Below, piece by piece: positions 41,537-52,312 of a DNA stretch of 64,000 nt. The position numbers and the translations under genes are program-made. The stretch lies in assembly GCF_040869045.1 (NCBI RefSeq), contig NC_090322.1, positions 80,871,675 through 80,935,674 of the forward strand, written 5' to 3'. The notes under the pieces are model-generated. The model did no database searches, was not told where the DNA came from, and saw only the letters and a list, made by a program, of their open reading frames with translations. This DNA comes from Eurosta solidaginis (lineage: Eukaryota > Arthropoda > Insecta > Diptera > Tephritidae). Numbering within the stretch: position 1 is the first letter of the stretch; every line of letters begins with the position of its first letter.

Positions 41537-42464
41537 TGCCTAAGTTCAACCGTTTAGGAGATCTAATATTTTTAATTAATATTGATAAATAACACCTAAA
41601 GCAAATACGCTTAAGGTGGCTTTTGCATCGTTTTGGCACTTGTGTTGCGTCTACATCTGACTTTGAACACACGTGCTTTAATTGCTTCAATCCATAAGCA
41701 ACGCAACGCCAACGTCAAAGCAACACACAAATAATTAAAAACTTAGGGTTCTTCTTGAAGTTTCTTGCATTTTAGAAAAAAAAAACGATTTTCAATCGCC
41801 GTTCAACTAAATAAAAAACATAATATTGTATTCATGTCGATTTCGTGATCGATCAGGAGAGACGGTGGAACATATCCTCCTGGAACGAGACGCAATCTGA
41901 TGAGGGCACAATAGATCAACTGTCGCAGTGCAATCCCCAATAAATTTTCTATCTATCTTCATGTTATAAAAATAGTTGTATTTAATTTTTCCTCATGTGA
42001 CAGGGGAACTTTTAACGTCCGTTAGTTTAAAGTAACCCTTATTTGACGAATCACTGAACGATTTCTTTCAAATAAAGTGTGAACGCTAACACCGAAGATG
42101 GTGAAAACGGCCCTGGAATTGTTATCTTATATAGCCAAAGAAAATTATACATAAGCAAAATTTAGTCAGCACAAAACGAATAGTTAGAGAAAATTTAAAA
42201 TATAATGCATATGTATAAAATGCATGCAATTTATGAAATCATTTTTATTATATACAATTTGTTTGACATATCAGATTTGTCAATGTTATTTTAGTCCTGC
42301 TATTGTTAACACATTTATAATATTTAAGAAGAACATTTAAGAAGTAAGAAACATGATTAATGCTTACATTAATACGTGTTTCATTTATTTTCATTGAGGA
42401 ATAAGTTCGTAAAAATAAAAAGCACGTTTTTATAAAGTGCATGTGAAGCTCCATAGATAAAATG

Positions 42465-42588
42465 AGTAATAGAAGGAACATTGGTTTATATATTACATTT
42501 TTAAAATGAAAACCTCCTGCTAAAAAAGTAATAGAATGAACATTGGTTTGTACATTACATTTTTAAAATGAAAATCTCCTGCTAAATA
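42465..42588. repeat. 62-bp tandem duplication
   Basis: agtaatagaa... cctcctgctaaa at 42465-42526 is repeated at 42527-42588 with a few substitutions. Confidence 0.85.
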
Positions 42589-43879
42589 AGGAGCAAAACC
42601 TAACTACATTTTTTCATTTTCGTACTTAACTACACTCCCTTTTGTGATTCAGGATTTCGGGAAAATTTTGAAAAAACTCTGAACATCAATTCCTTCATTA
42701 TATGACATTCGACTGCCTAGTCCACTGCCTTTCACTCTTTTCGCAACATAAGCTCTATTTAAGCTGCCAAACTATATAGTAAACAATGAGCAAGTATTTT
42801 GCCTTAATTTTGATGTAATATAAAAGCTTAATCAACTCCAGATCATATATGTAACTTCATGCAATCAACAAATCGGTTCAAAATGTCAAAGTTATAGCAA
42901 TTTTGGTGAGATGATATACATAGCTGCATTAATCTTATTGATCAGTGCTGCTCAAAATTTTTTATATTGAAGTGCAAATCACAATACATGTACAAAATTG
43001 TATATACACTGACATATTTCTCTTTATATTTAAAAAATAAAATTTTTAAATGTTCGAACGCTAAAAATGTTTGACATATCGATATCCTCAAAACATTCCG
43101 TAAATCGCTATATCATCACAATACTCAAAAGCAATTAAACTTAATTCTCAAAATCCAGCACAAGGGCGGAGCTCTGCCAATTTCTTAAAATTTTGAATCA
43201 ATGTTGCTGGCAACCCAAATGTTAGTCCAAATACAATATTTGAACGAGTTCGCCTCATTAATATCTAATCTGGGTGGATGAAAAGTTTCAGCAACTGCTC
43301 GATCCTAAACTCAGCAATGGTTGAGACCATGAAAAAGTACTTCTGTGGCGAGTTTCATGATGTTCAACTTCGAACTGAGCACGAAACTCTAGCAAGACAT
43401 AGGAAGCGAAATATTTGCGAAGTACTCAATTTTGCGAAACCGGATCTCGAATGTCTCAAGGCGCTCACATGCGACTTATCATGACTTAATACCATTAACT
43501 TAATGCCAAAATAAAGCCGTATGCAAGTTTCCAAGTCTAATCTCAAGTTGCGAGGTCAAACCCTTTAATAGCTGGGGTAATTTTAATTTTCTTAAGATTT
43601 GACTACCAAGGTTTTTCAGTACCATAATATTTTTGAATAATTTTTTGTTGTAAATTTGCTTTTTATACCGAAATGCTCGTTCAATATATGAAAGTACCTT
43701 TGCTTTGCACTCACATATGAAAATCATAAACTGCCATAAGAATTTTACTGTTCCTTTGGTTGATGGCAAAGCAAAAACAAAAGTGCTATAAGTGTATAGG
43801 GGTTAAGCACCTCCGTCTCCATATTCAACGGAAACTGATTGTTCAGCATTTCGGTCTCTTAGCGTGTACAGACCTGCAG

Positions 43880-44810
43880 TTTCTTCTAGTGAGTTATCGA
43901 AGACGCGTAGCATTCAAGCGGCTGGGCACAAGTGATTCGATCGAGGGACTTGAGGATTTTGTTACGGCTCTAAGCTTTAGGTATAATTGCTGCTGCGTCC
44001 TTGCCAAAATGCAGATCATGATCCAACGATACTCCCAGTATTTTTGGGTGTAGGGCAGTCGGTAGCGTAATGGCATTGATGTTGATGCCCAATCATTCAT
44101 CAATCAAACAAATAGTCAACTTCGCGTGGTGAATAAACTAGAAGAACTAGGGAGATAGTTGTTGATTTTACAGCAAACCATACCAATGGGAGCGCTAGAA
44201 CCTTTTGGTATTATCGCGCAGTCATCGGAGTAGGAAACACTGGTAACTCCTTCTGTCGGGGAAGGGAGCTTTGATATGTAAAAGATAAACAAAAGTGGTT
44301 GTCACGTTCCTGAACTTGGCCGAAGACTGCCAAACACATAGATAAATTGCAGTCCTCTTTTTGAGAGTATTCGGGTGAGGAGACCCTTCTATGCCCTGCT
44401 GTGATTGAACATGCCAAAAGTTTTGACAAGTCTGGCGCTACGAGTGTTGTTCTTTAGTGGTATTCTTGGTTCAAATCGCAAGTGTTGATAGCGTTTAGCG
44501 TAGAAGAGTTGCTAGGGTGTCGCAGGTTCGCGGTGAAATAGGAGAGGAGGATGGCTTGAAGTGTCTTGGCTGCTGGCGGTAGAAGAGCAACGAACGATAC
44601 GAGTCCCCTACATTAGCTGGTTTCGTAGGCTTTAGTAGCGGTATCACCTTCGCAATTTTCCATTTTTCAGGGATGACAAAACTGGACAGAGACAGGTTGA
44701 AAATAAGCGCCAGGTACTTAAATCTCTCATTGCCAAGGTTTTTTAGCATCGGCATGGCAATCTCGTCGGGGTCTTGAGCAGGTTTAGCAAGTGTGGTAGC
44801 TTCTTAAACC
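43880..44810 (-). mobile_element. Diverged LINE-A-related RT relic, minus strand
   Basis: Three minus-strand blocks match LINE-A RT in order: 44755-44620 (MPMLKNLGNERFKYLALIFN, EKWKIAKVIPLLKPTKPAN), 44305-44210 (LPSPTEGVTSVSYSDDCAI, with Ser for Ala in the palm box), and 44085-43900 (thumb, SRNKILKS-like). Multiple stops and gaps. More diverged from the other copies than they are from each other, so an older insertion or a sister family. Confidence 0.75.
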
Positions 44811-44814
44811 TCTG

Positions 44815-44940
44815 TAGGGAAGTATCGATACCGGTACTCGTATAAAATACTCGGATCAAAGTATCGGTTCTAGTACTCATACTTAGTAAAAGGTATCGAG
44901 TATACTCGATCCAAGTGAGTACTTCGGAATTTTTACCAAA
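44815..44940. repeat. Palindromic gtatcgatacc / gtactcg-rich segment
   Basis: A cluster of short inverted motifs (tatcgatacc, tactcgtataaaatactcgg, gagtatactc). Resembles a transposon end, but no partner terminus was found. Confidence 0.4.
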
Positions 44941-45359
44941 AGTGAAGAAACTTTTTTTAAAATGAGATCGTATGTTTTTAATTTAATAGAAACCAATTAA
45001 GGGAGTTTAATTTTGGACGAAACCAAACATTATTTACCCATTTGTGTGCTCTTACAAATATTTTAAGGATACATTTAAAGGGAACATTAAATGATTTAAA
45101 AGATTTTTGATCCAATTATTATTGTTACGTAGCAAATGTATATATATTGAAAATTTTTTAAGATTAAAACTGTAAGCCCCTTGTTTTCAAAGTAGGCGTG
45201 GTCCTTATCCGCTTTTGATCGGATCTATATATAATACCAAGGACAACATTTCCGCCAAATTGCAAAAAGATATCAATAGATTTGGATTTACGGCTTTCAA
45301 GACTTTTAAATTTTAAATAAATGATCAAACGAAATCTACTTAAAGCTAATTTGAATAAA

Positions 45360-45547
45360 TTTGGAGCACTCAAAAATGACGCCATTTAGCAATTTTTATG
45401 ATAATTTACGGGCTTTATAATCGAACTGATGCAGGAGTAGTGGATATGACCAATTTGGAGCACTCAAAAATGACACCATTTAGCAATTTTTAAGATAATT
45501 TACGGGCTTTATAATCGAAATGATGCAGGAGCAGTGGATATAACCAG
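45360..45547. repeat. 94-bp tandem duplication
   Basis: tttggagcactcaaaaatgac... at 45360-45453 is repeated at 45454-45547 with about five substitutions. It lies just upstream of the mdg1-like element, where a 5' LTR would be expected, and is not similar to the 3' LTR. Confidence 0.9.
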
Positions 45548-45784
45548 TAAAACTATTGATATTACCTTGGAAGGAACAAAAGAACCACTTTCGGAATAAA
45601 CAACAAGTCTGGCAGCATAATAAGTATAAATATAATAAATATAATTACCTTAATTTTGAAATAATTTTAACATTTTAGACATAATTTCTAAGCAGGAAAA
45701 ATATTCGGGCAACCTAACGGCTGCCTATTGACAAGCAAAAATTAAAATTTCTGCTGTAAAAACCTTTTTGCTAAATTTTGAGAT

Positions 45785-46177
45785 ATGTTACAAGAAGAGG
45801 ACATACAAAGTCAAAGCCAATTTGATAAAATTTTTGAAAGATTAGTTAAACTAAATCTGAAGTTCCAAGAAGGTGAAAACAAAACACCTGAAATACCCAA
45901 GCAAGGCCCCAAGCCAATAACAATCGAGGAATATAGACAGACAAATAAGATAAAAAAAAAAAAATAAATTGAGGAACCTAAAGTTCCAAAACCGGTAAAA
46001 TTGAAAAGAAAAAGAGGAGGAAAGCAAATTGCCATTCGAAAAACAATAGCCAAGATTTATGAAAAAATTTATTTAAGCACAAATCAGGCAGAAAAAATTA
46101 AACTAAAACAAGAAATCAAGGAATTAAGGAAAAATAATTATCAAAATAAAAACCAAACCCAGCAATGTAAAGATTAG
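45785..46177 (+). pseudogene. mdg1-like small ORF 1 (one in-frame stop)
   Basis: ATG 45785; 131 codons to TAG 46175-46177 with one in-frame TAA at 45965-45967 after a run of Lys codons. Residues before the stop: DIQSQSQFDKIFERLVKLNLKF; after it a basic segment (KRKRGGKQIAIRKT) and a Lys/Glu-rich helix. Charged and coiled-coil-like, function unknown. The T in the A-run stop could be a single substitution. Confidence 0.5.
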
Positions 46178-46238
46178 GGTGTTGAAAAAATAAAATAAAA
46201 ATAAAATACAATTATGTAAAACTAGTGATTTTAAAATT

Positions 46239-46466
46239 ATGGAAAGATCAAGAAAAATTAAAAGTTATGTAAAAGGCCCACTTGAGGACCTTAAAAATGA
46301 AATTAAAATTGTAGATGAGGAAAAAACTCTAGTATGCTTGAAAAAATGGTGGAAACTTATTGATATGCCTGGGGAACCAACGATATAGAATGTAAGAAAC
46401 CCACCAGCAACAACACCCGAAGAATTATATAGGTACGAAGTCAAATTTATGGGAAGAACAGATTAA
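46239..46466 (+). pseudogene. mdg1-like small ORF 2 (one in-frame stop)
   Basis: ATG 46239 to TAA 46464-46466, 75 codons with one TAG in frame after PGEPTI. It contains CLKKWWKLIDMPGEP, a Trp-rich segment of the kind I associate with an accessory ORF of 412/mdg1 elements. Function unknown. Conservation of the frame on both sides of the stop supports it as a former gene. Confidence 0.5.
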
Positions 46467-46549
46467 TATATTGAAAAAAAAGAAAAATTTTTTTAATAAA
46501 AGAAAAAAAAAAACAAAAAAAAATTTTTTTGTCTTCATATTTTTTTACG

Positions 46550-46708
46550 ATGGGAAGCCAAGAATCAAAAATAGAAAAACCAACGGCAAACGTTGTAAAC
46601 TCAGTCCAAGTAGTAGATCATACTGAGGCACTAGATACTATTAAAATCATGCTTCTAATAATCTGCGTAGTCAGTTGCATCAGTTTGTTTCTGAAACTCT
46701 ACTCATAA
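46550..46708 (+). CDS. mdg1-like small ORF 3: predicted myristoylated single-pass membrane peptide
   Basis: Intact 52-residue ORF. It starts MGSQESKIEK, a good N-myristoylation signal (Gly2, Ser5/Ser6 region, Lys), and ends with a hydrophobic helix, IMLLIICVVSCISLFLKLYS. It follows small ORF 2 by about 80 bp and precedes gag by about 80 bp. I infer membrane association; nothing in the sequence tells its role. This is the only one of the three small ORFs with no stop. Confidence 0.55.
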   Translation: MGSQESKIEKPTANVVNSVQVVDHTEALDTIKIMLLIICVVSCISLFLKLYS

Positions 46709-46786
46709 TAAATTCCTAAAAACGCGATATACCAGCCGCGCAGACGGTTTAGATAAGGTTTAACTAAATTTTAACTACCATCCGCA

Positions 46787-47589
46787 ATGGGCAAATGGGA
46801 AGATATCGTTAAACTACTTATAGAAGAAAAACGATAGGAGAAAAATCTTACAAATGTATTAATAAAAATACAAAAGTAAAGGCAGAAACAGTAGTAAAGC
46901 ATCTTAAAATAATAGTTGAAGTATTTAACAAAATAGGAAAAACACTTCAACAGTTGAATGGTAAACTAGACGGCAATCGAAAGGACCAATCATATCAAAT
47001 TTTTTCTAGCGTTAGAGACAAATTGCTGTCCTCACTGGCAAGATATGATATAGAATTCAAAGTACCAACGAGTTTCAAGAAGGAAATAGAAATAGACTTT
47101 AGCACATTCCTTCTGGAGTCAGCCTCCGATTTAGAAGAGGAACCAGAAATAGAACCAAAAGAAGAAAAACAGGAAATTAAAGGTGAATCAGTTAAAGTTT
47201 TGACAGCAAAACTCCTGAATATCCAACAGCGCAGTAAAACTGCAAATCAATACACTGCTGACATTGAAAAGCTCACAAAATCGGTGGAAGGAGCATACAT
47301 ATCCGACGGACTAACACCAGAGTTAACAACCAAGTATGCTACACAATCAGCTGTGAAAGCTATATGTAAAAACTGCTCCAGCGATAAAGTAAAAACAATT
47401 ATGCAAGCTGGAACGTTCACAACAATGAACAAAGCCATATCAAAATTTACTAACAGTTGAACAGAAGTAACTGGAAATACAAATTCACTACTACATATTC
47501 ACCAACAAAATTCCAATTTCCGAGGAAACTTCCGCAGGAGTTACCAAAAAAATAATTATAGAGGAAATTATAGACGTTCTTTCAATACG

Positions 47590-47623
<34 letters not shown>

Positions 47624-47739
47624 GACAAAATAACCAAAGACCTGGTCGAAATTTCGGATCGCGAGGAAATACCCGCAATAACACCAGAAATGTCCGAAAT
47701 GTTACACAACAGGAAAACCAACAAACTCCACCTCAATAA
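46787..47739 (+). pseudogene. gag of the mdg1-like element
   Basis: Starts MGKWEDIVKLLIEEKR (again a Gly2 N-terminus), then an in-frame TAG and a frameshift near 46870. The capsid part reads KVKAETVVKHLKIIVEVFNK and SSVRDKLLSSLARYDIEF. It has a third break, a TGA at 47458-47460, after which the same frame continues as an Asn/Arg/Gly-rich tail (FRGNFRRSYQKNNYRGNY, a run of 11 Asn from an (AAT)n tract, RPGRNFGSRG) to TAA 47737-47739. RGG-like RNA binding replaces the zinc knuckle. Confidence 0.75.
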
Positions 47740-48594
47740 ATAACAAATTATATATTTTCAATTTACATCTTAATAGCTACATATCTTCCAGAACAACTCT
47801 GAATGATTCCACATCAACCCTCCTAATCGATACGGGAGCGGATATTACAATAATAAAAAAGGGGCAGATTGACAGTAATGTCACGATAAATAATTCTCAA
47901 AAAACAGATCTAAGAGGAATTGGTCAAGGAATAACAAGCACTATTGGCACGGTTAAAGCAGATTTAAAAGATGATTACCTATTACTTAGACACAAATTTC
48001 ACGAAGTAGAAGACAATTTCCCAATCCCATGTGATGGAATATTAGGATTAGATTTCATTAAAAAATATAATTGCATTTTGGATTATCAAACAGAAGGTGA
48101 CACTCTAATACCGAGACCATATGACTACCCAGAAAACATAATAATTCAGATGACTAACAAACCAACAATCAATAGTATTTCAATTCCCGCACGATCAGAA
48201 TGATTCCATATCAACCCTCCTAATCGATACGGGAGCGGATATTTCAATAATAAAAAAGGGTCAGATTGACAGTAATGTCACGATAAATAATTCTCAAAAA
48301 ACAGATCTAAGAGGAATTGGTCAAGGAATAACAAGCACTATTGGCACGGTTAAAGCAGATTTAAAAGATGATTACCTATTACTTAGACACAAATTTCACG
48401 TAGTAGAAGACAATTTCCCAATCCCATGTGATGGAATATTAGGATTAGATTTCATTAAAAAATATAATTGCATTTTGGATTATCAAACAGAAGGTGACAC
48501 TCTAATACCGAGACCATATGACTACCCAGAAAACATAATAATTCAGATGACTAACAAACCAACAATCAATAGTATTTCAATTCCCGCACGACAG
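47740..48594 (+). pseudogene. Protease region of the mdg1-like element, duplicated
   Basis: The pol frame overlaps the gag stop in the -1 frame. Residues STLLIDTGADITIIKKG carry the DTG catalytic triplet, followed by LRGIGQGITSTIGTVKAD and CDGILGLDFIKKYNC. A 397-bp tandem duplication (47801-48197 and 48198-48594) repeats the whole protease, so two DTG sites occur. The junction puts the second copy out of frame with the first. Confidence 0.85.
47801..48594 (+). repeat. 397-bp tandem duplication covering the protease
   Basis: gaatgattccacatcaacc at 47801 and gaatgattccatatcaacc at 48198. The copies differ at only a few positions (for example gaagtagaag against gtagtagaag), so the duplication is recent relative to the element's decay. 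Confidence 0.95.
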
Positions 48595-49680
48595 TAGTTC
48601 GACAAATTTACATAGAAAATAAAAATTCAGATTTACTAATCCCACAACAAGAATTGTCTGAAGGTATTTTTATTGCAAACACACTAGCAAAATCACAACA
48701 AACATTTGTTAGAATTATAAATACAACAAATAAAAATGCAACACTGCAGGATTTTAATATACGTACAGAAAACTTGAATGATTATACAATAATTGAAAAT
48801 AAAAAACTCGAAAATGAGGCCAACAATAAGGAAAAATTAGAAAGATTAAATAAAAATTTTCCAAAATTTGCAAAAAAATCACTTAATACATTATGTGCAG
48901 AATTCATTGACATTTTTATTGGAAACAGAACCAATTACTACTAATAATTTTTACAAACAAAAACTTCATATCAAAGAAAACAAACCAGTCTACGTAAAAA
49001 AATATAGAATACCAGAAGCTCACAAGAGTGAAATTAATAAACAAGTAAACAAATTAGTTAAAGATGACATAATAGAACTTTCAATTTCAGAATTCAATAG
49101 TCCAATTTTATTAGTACCGAAAAAATCACTACCGAATAACTAAGGAAAAAGATGGAGAATGGTTGTAGATTACAGACAGGTAAATAAAAAATTAACCGCG
49201 GATAAATTCCCTTTACCAAGAATTGATGACATACTAGATCAATTAGGAAGAGCTAAATATTTTTCATGCTTAGATTTAATGTCTGGATTTCACCAGATTG
49301 AACTCAGCGAAGAGTCAAGAGATATAACATCCTTTACAGCGGATAATGGTACTTATCGTTTTAAAAGACTACCGTATGCCTTAAAGTAGCACCGAACTCA
49401 TTCCAAAGAATGATGACATTGGCATTTGCAGGCTTAAAACCTTCACAAGCATTCCTATACATTTAATCGTATTAGAATGCAACGAAAATCATATGATTAA
49501 AAATTTACGAGATGTTTTCGCAACTTGTAGAAAATATAATTTAAAATTATATCGGGATAAATGCTTATTTTTCAACCAAGAAGTAACTTACCTTGGTCAT
49601 AAATGCACAGGCAAAGGAATTTTGCCAGACCCCAATAAATTCGAAATTGTTAAAAATTTCCCAACACCTAAAAATGCAGA
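48595..49680 (+). pseudogene. Reverse transcriptase of the mdg1-like element, catalytic loop deleted
   Basis: A linker and N-terminal domain (LIPQQELSEGIFIANT; HIKENKPVYVKKYRIPEAH), an in-frame TAA at 49141, then RWRMVVDYRQVNKKL and FSCLDLMSGFHQIEL (first catalytic Asp). A frameshift at about 49387 is followed by APNSFQRMMTLAFAG. At 49460 the palm loop reads YI then LIVLECN: about seven bases that should encode the Asp pair are gone. The thumb residues (YLGHKCTGKGILPDP) follow in ORF 49493. Confidence 0.85.
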
Positions 49681-50164
49681 ATTAGCAGCCATTCATTGGG
49701 CCATAACATATTTTAGACCATACGTTTACGGTAGAAAATTTTTGGTCAAAACAGATCACAGACCCCTAACATTCCTATTTTCGATGAAAAATCCGTCATC
49801 AAAATTAACTCGAATCAGATTAGATCTGGAAGAATATGATTTCGAGGTGGAGTATATCGCAGGCAAAGAAAATTATGCAGCCGACGCATTATCACGCATA
49901 GATATTAAAGACCTAAAACAAATATCGGTAGAAGCGTGTAAAATATTAAAAGTTACGACTAGATCGGAAACTAAGAAAAATTATTATAATAAAGATTCCA
50001 GTAGTAAAACTGAAGAAATAAAAAGTCACAAAGAGAACCCAATAATATTTGAAGAGCTAAATAAATGTGAAGTAAAGAGACTAGTCCAGCTCGTTTTCGA
50101 TCCTCCGAAATTACGTTTTAAAAAAAAAAGAAAGTTTGTAGCGAAATTAATATACAAAATCTAA
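49493..50164 (+). pseudogene. RT thumb joined to RNase H, with internal deletion
   Basis: FPTPKNA is followed directly by ELAAIHWAITYFRPYVYG, so the connection and the first part of RNase H (with catalytic Asp and Glu positions) are deleted in frame. What remains is KTDHRPLTFLFSMKNPSSKLTR and VEYIAGKENYAADALSRI, the end of RNase H and the tether. Stops at 50162. Confidence 0.82.
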
Positions 50165-50247
50165 TTGTTGAGGCGAAGATTGATTTAGGTAAATTCTTTG
50201 CCAGGTTTATAAAAGAAGCCGGCAATTTAGGAATTAGAAAAATACAG

Positions 50248-51502
50248 TTGTCCTTAGGAGACAAATTGTTTAAAGATAATTATGCCCGGGTAGACACATT
50301 TAAAAAATTTGGTACCAAAGTTCTCAAAAATATAATTATAGCATTAACTCCAGAAGTTATGCACGTGACAAATAATGAAAGAATTAAAGAAATTCTTCAC
50401 AGATTTCATGACGATCCTGTTTTTGGTGGCCACCCAGGAATAAATCGCATGACAAATAAAAAAAAAACAAAAATTTTGTTAGAAAGGAATGAAAAACGAC
50501 ATCTCAAAAAATGCACTCATTGCAATAAAAATAAAATAATAAAAAACTTGAAAGAACCTATGATTATAACCGAAACGCACACAAAAGCGTTCGACACAGT
50601 ACAAATAGATACGATAGGCATTCTTCCCAGGTCGGAAAATGAAAATGAATATGCAGTTACTATAGTATGTGACTTAACTAAGTATTTAGATGCAATACCA
50701 ATACCCAGCGAACACGCAAAAACAAAAGCCAAAGCGATATTCGAAAATTTTATCCTAGTTTATGGTTGCATGAAGACAATTATAACAGATATGGGAAGCG
50801 AATATAAAAATGGCTTATTTGAAGAATTATGCAAACTTCTAAAAATAAACCATAAAACGTCACACCTTACCACATTCAAACTTTAGGCACAGTTGAACGT
50901 AGCCATAGAACATTCAATGAATACGTACGTTCCTACATATCCATTGACAAAAATGATTGGGATGAATATCTTAAATATTTTGCGTATTGTTACAATACTA
51001 CCCCATCTACGGTTCATAATTATTGTCCATACGAATTAATATTTGCCAAAAAACCCCAGACTTACGATTTTTTAAGAGAAAACACAGTAAGCCCATTATA
51101 CAATTATGAGGCTTACGACAAAGAAATTAAGTATAGGTTACAAATAGCGCAAGATAGAGCATATAAATTAGTAAAACAGGCTAAAGAAAAGATTATGATA
51201 AAAATATTCACTATAAGGAAATAAATATAGGAGATGTAGTGTTAGTAAAAAATGAATCAGGACATAAGTTAGATAATAGATATAAAGGCCCCTTTAGAGT
51301 AGAAAAGATCGACAGAAACAATAATTTTACTCTAATTCCATGTAAAGTAGAAAATATCGATAGTAAAAATAATAACACTTTAATCCCATCTAGAATAGGA
51401 AATGAGGATAAGCAAAAATTTCTCAGTAACATAGAGAATAGCAATATCATAAATAATAAGAAAATAATAATTCACAAAAATAGACTTAAATTAATAGAAT
51501 AA
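50248..51502 (+). pseudogene. Integrase of the mdg1-like element, frameshifted
   Basis: The HHCC finger is HRFHDD...GGHPGINRM and CTHCNKNK. The core has D in DTVQIDTIG and D in IITDMGSEYKN; the final Glu (GTVERSHRTFNEY) is in the +1 frame after a shift near 50875. The core end (YCPYELIFAKKP) and the C-terminal domain (DVVLVKNESGHKLDNRYKGPF, then KKIIIHKNRLKLIE) follow another shift near 51225, to stop TAA 51500-51502. All three catalytic acidic residues are present in sequence but not in one frame. Confidence 0.85.
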
Positions 51503-51588
51503 GTAAATTTTCAACCTACAAACATAAAATACAAAATATAGTATTAAAGTTATACTAGAATGCCCATGCATTCTCCAAATGCATAAGC

Positions 51589-51600
51589 AAAAAAGGGGAG
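51589..51600 (+). promoter_or_regulatory. Polypurine tract
   Basis: aaaaaaggggag directly before the 3' LTR, the expected primer for plus-strand DNA synthesis. Confidence 0.8.
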
Positions 51601-51601
51601 A

Positions 51602-52042
51602 TGTAGTGTAAACAGCCAACAATTTAAGGTAAAATATTTAAATCAGCTACCCTGTAACAAAAATAGTCTAAATGTTCATCAACACATAAACAACATTTTC
51701 AATTCTTGCTGACATTCACACGATTTAATACAGGTGTGTACAACACACAACCAAACAAATTTGCATTCAAGCAAATTTGCGAACGTTGCATTTCCCACAG
51801 AAGTTACAACTCAACACAGGTGTGTAGGTACATATTTTGTATCAAGTTGTATGTAGGTATGTAAGTATGTATGGTTAAGGTAAATATGTATGTAAGTATG
51901 TATGCTTAAACGTAAATATGTATGTAAGAATATGTTAGAATAATTTTGTATAAATAAGCTGACAACATTTGAATAAAAGAGCAATTAAGCATTGAGCTTT
52001 GATCACTCACAACGCAGTCTATTTTATTTCAAACCTTTTACA
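51602..52042 (+). repeat. 3' LTR of the mdg1-like element (441 bp)
   Basis: TGTAGTGTAAAC ... CCTTTTACA with TG/CA ends. It has a TATA-like tataaata at 51949-51956 and a poly(A) signal aataaa at 51972-51977. Three copies of a 31-32 bp subrepeat (gtatgtaagtatgtatg) lie at 51857-51935. The next sequence, gtaggcc, starts host intron; a TSD cannot be checked because the 5' LTR is missing. Confidence 0.8.
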
Positions 52043-52312
52043 GTAGGCCAAACGCTAGACAGATCCCTCATCTAACCGACTGGGCAGTTGATTGATGACC
52101 AGCGCCTACAGCAGTGGTCATAACACCCCGCCCAACGTCTTGCCCTTGTCCACTGATTCGTGGCCTCATACAACCCCCATTGGGAAGTAATTTTCCTGCT
52201 ATTTAGCATGCAGCTGATCAGTCTGGTCATGGCTGGATGTACTTCAAAGTAGTTAAGGTCATATATAAGATATCTACGTATATATATATATTTTCTTAAT
52301 TTTATGTTATAG

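Larger units (their letters stand above)
39621..43879. other. Largely empty AT-rich stretch with small repeats
   Basis: No supported gene. Contents noted: two inverted blocks of ggtccctttttt / ttggaccaaaa type sequence near 40290-40380 and 41165-41240; an imperfect hairpin at 41408-41536; a tiny LINE C-terminal relic near 41855-41900 (GETVEHILLE); a 62-bp tandem repeat at 42465-42588; and a 68-codon frame at 43278-43484 (ATG start, Glu/Lys-rich, unrecognised). Confidence 0.5.
45785..52042 (+). mobile_element. 412/mdg1-like Ty3/gypsy retrotransposon, 5' LTR missing
   Basis: Plus strand: three small ORFs, gag without CCHC knuckle but with an Arg/Gly/Asn-rich tail, protease, RT, RNase H, integrase, polypurine tract and a 441-bp 3' LTR. 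Small ORFs ahead of gag and an RGG-like gag tail are features of the 412/mdg1 group. The 5' LTR and PBS could not be found. The element lies in the intron ahead of the host exon at 52313. Stops, frameshifts, a deletion of the RT catalytic loop and a protease duplication make it defective. Confidence 0.82.

Noticed and set aside
43278..43484. 68-codon ATG-initiated frame
   Set aside because: Unrecognised, no splice context, no homolog known to me. Kept only as a note in the spacer entry.
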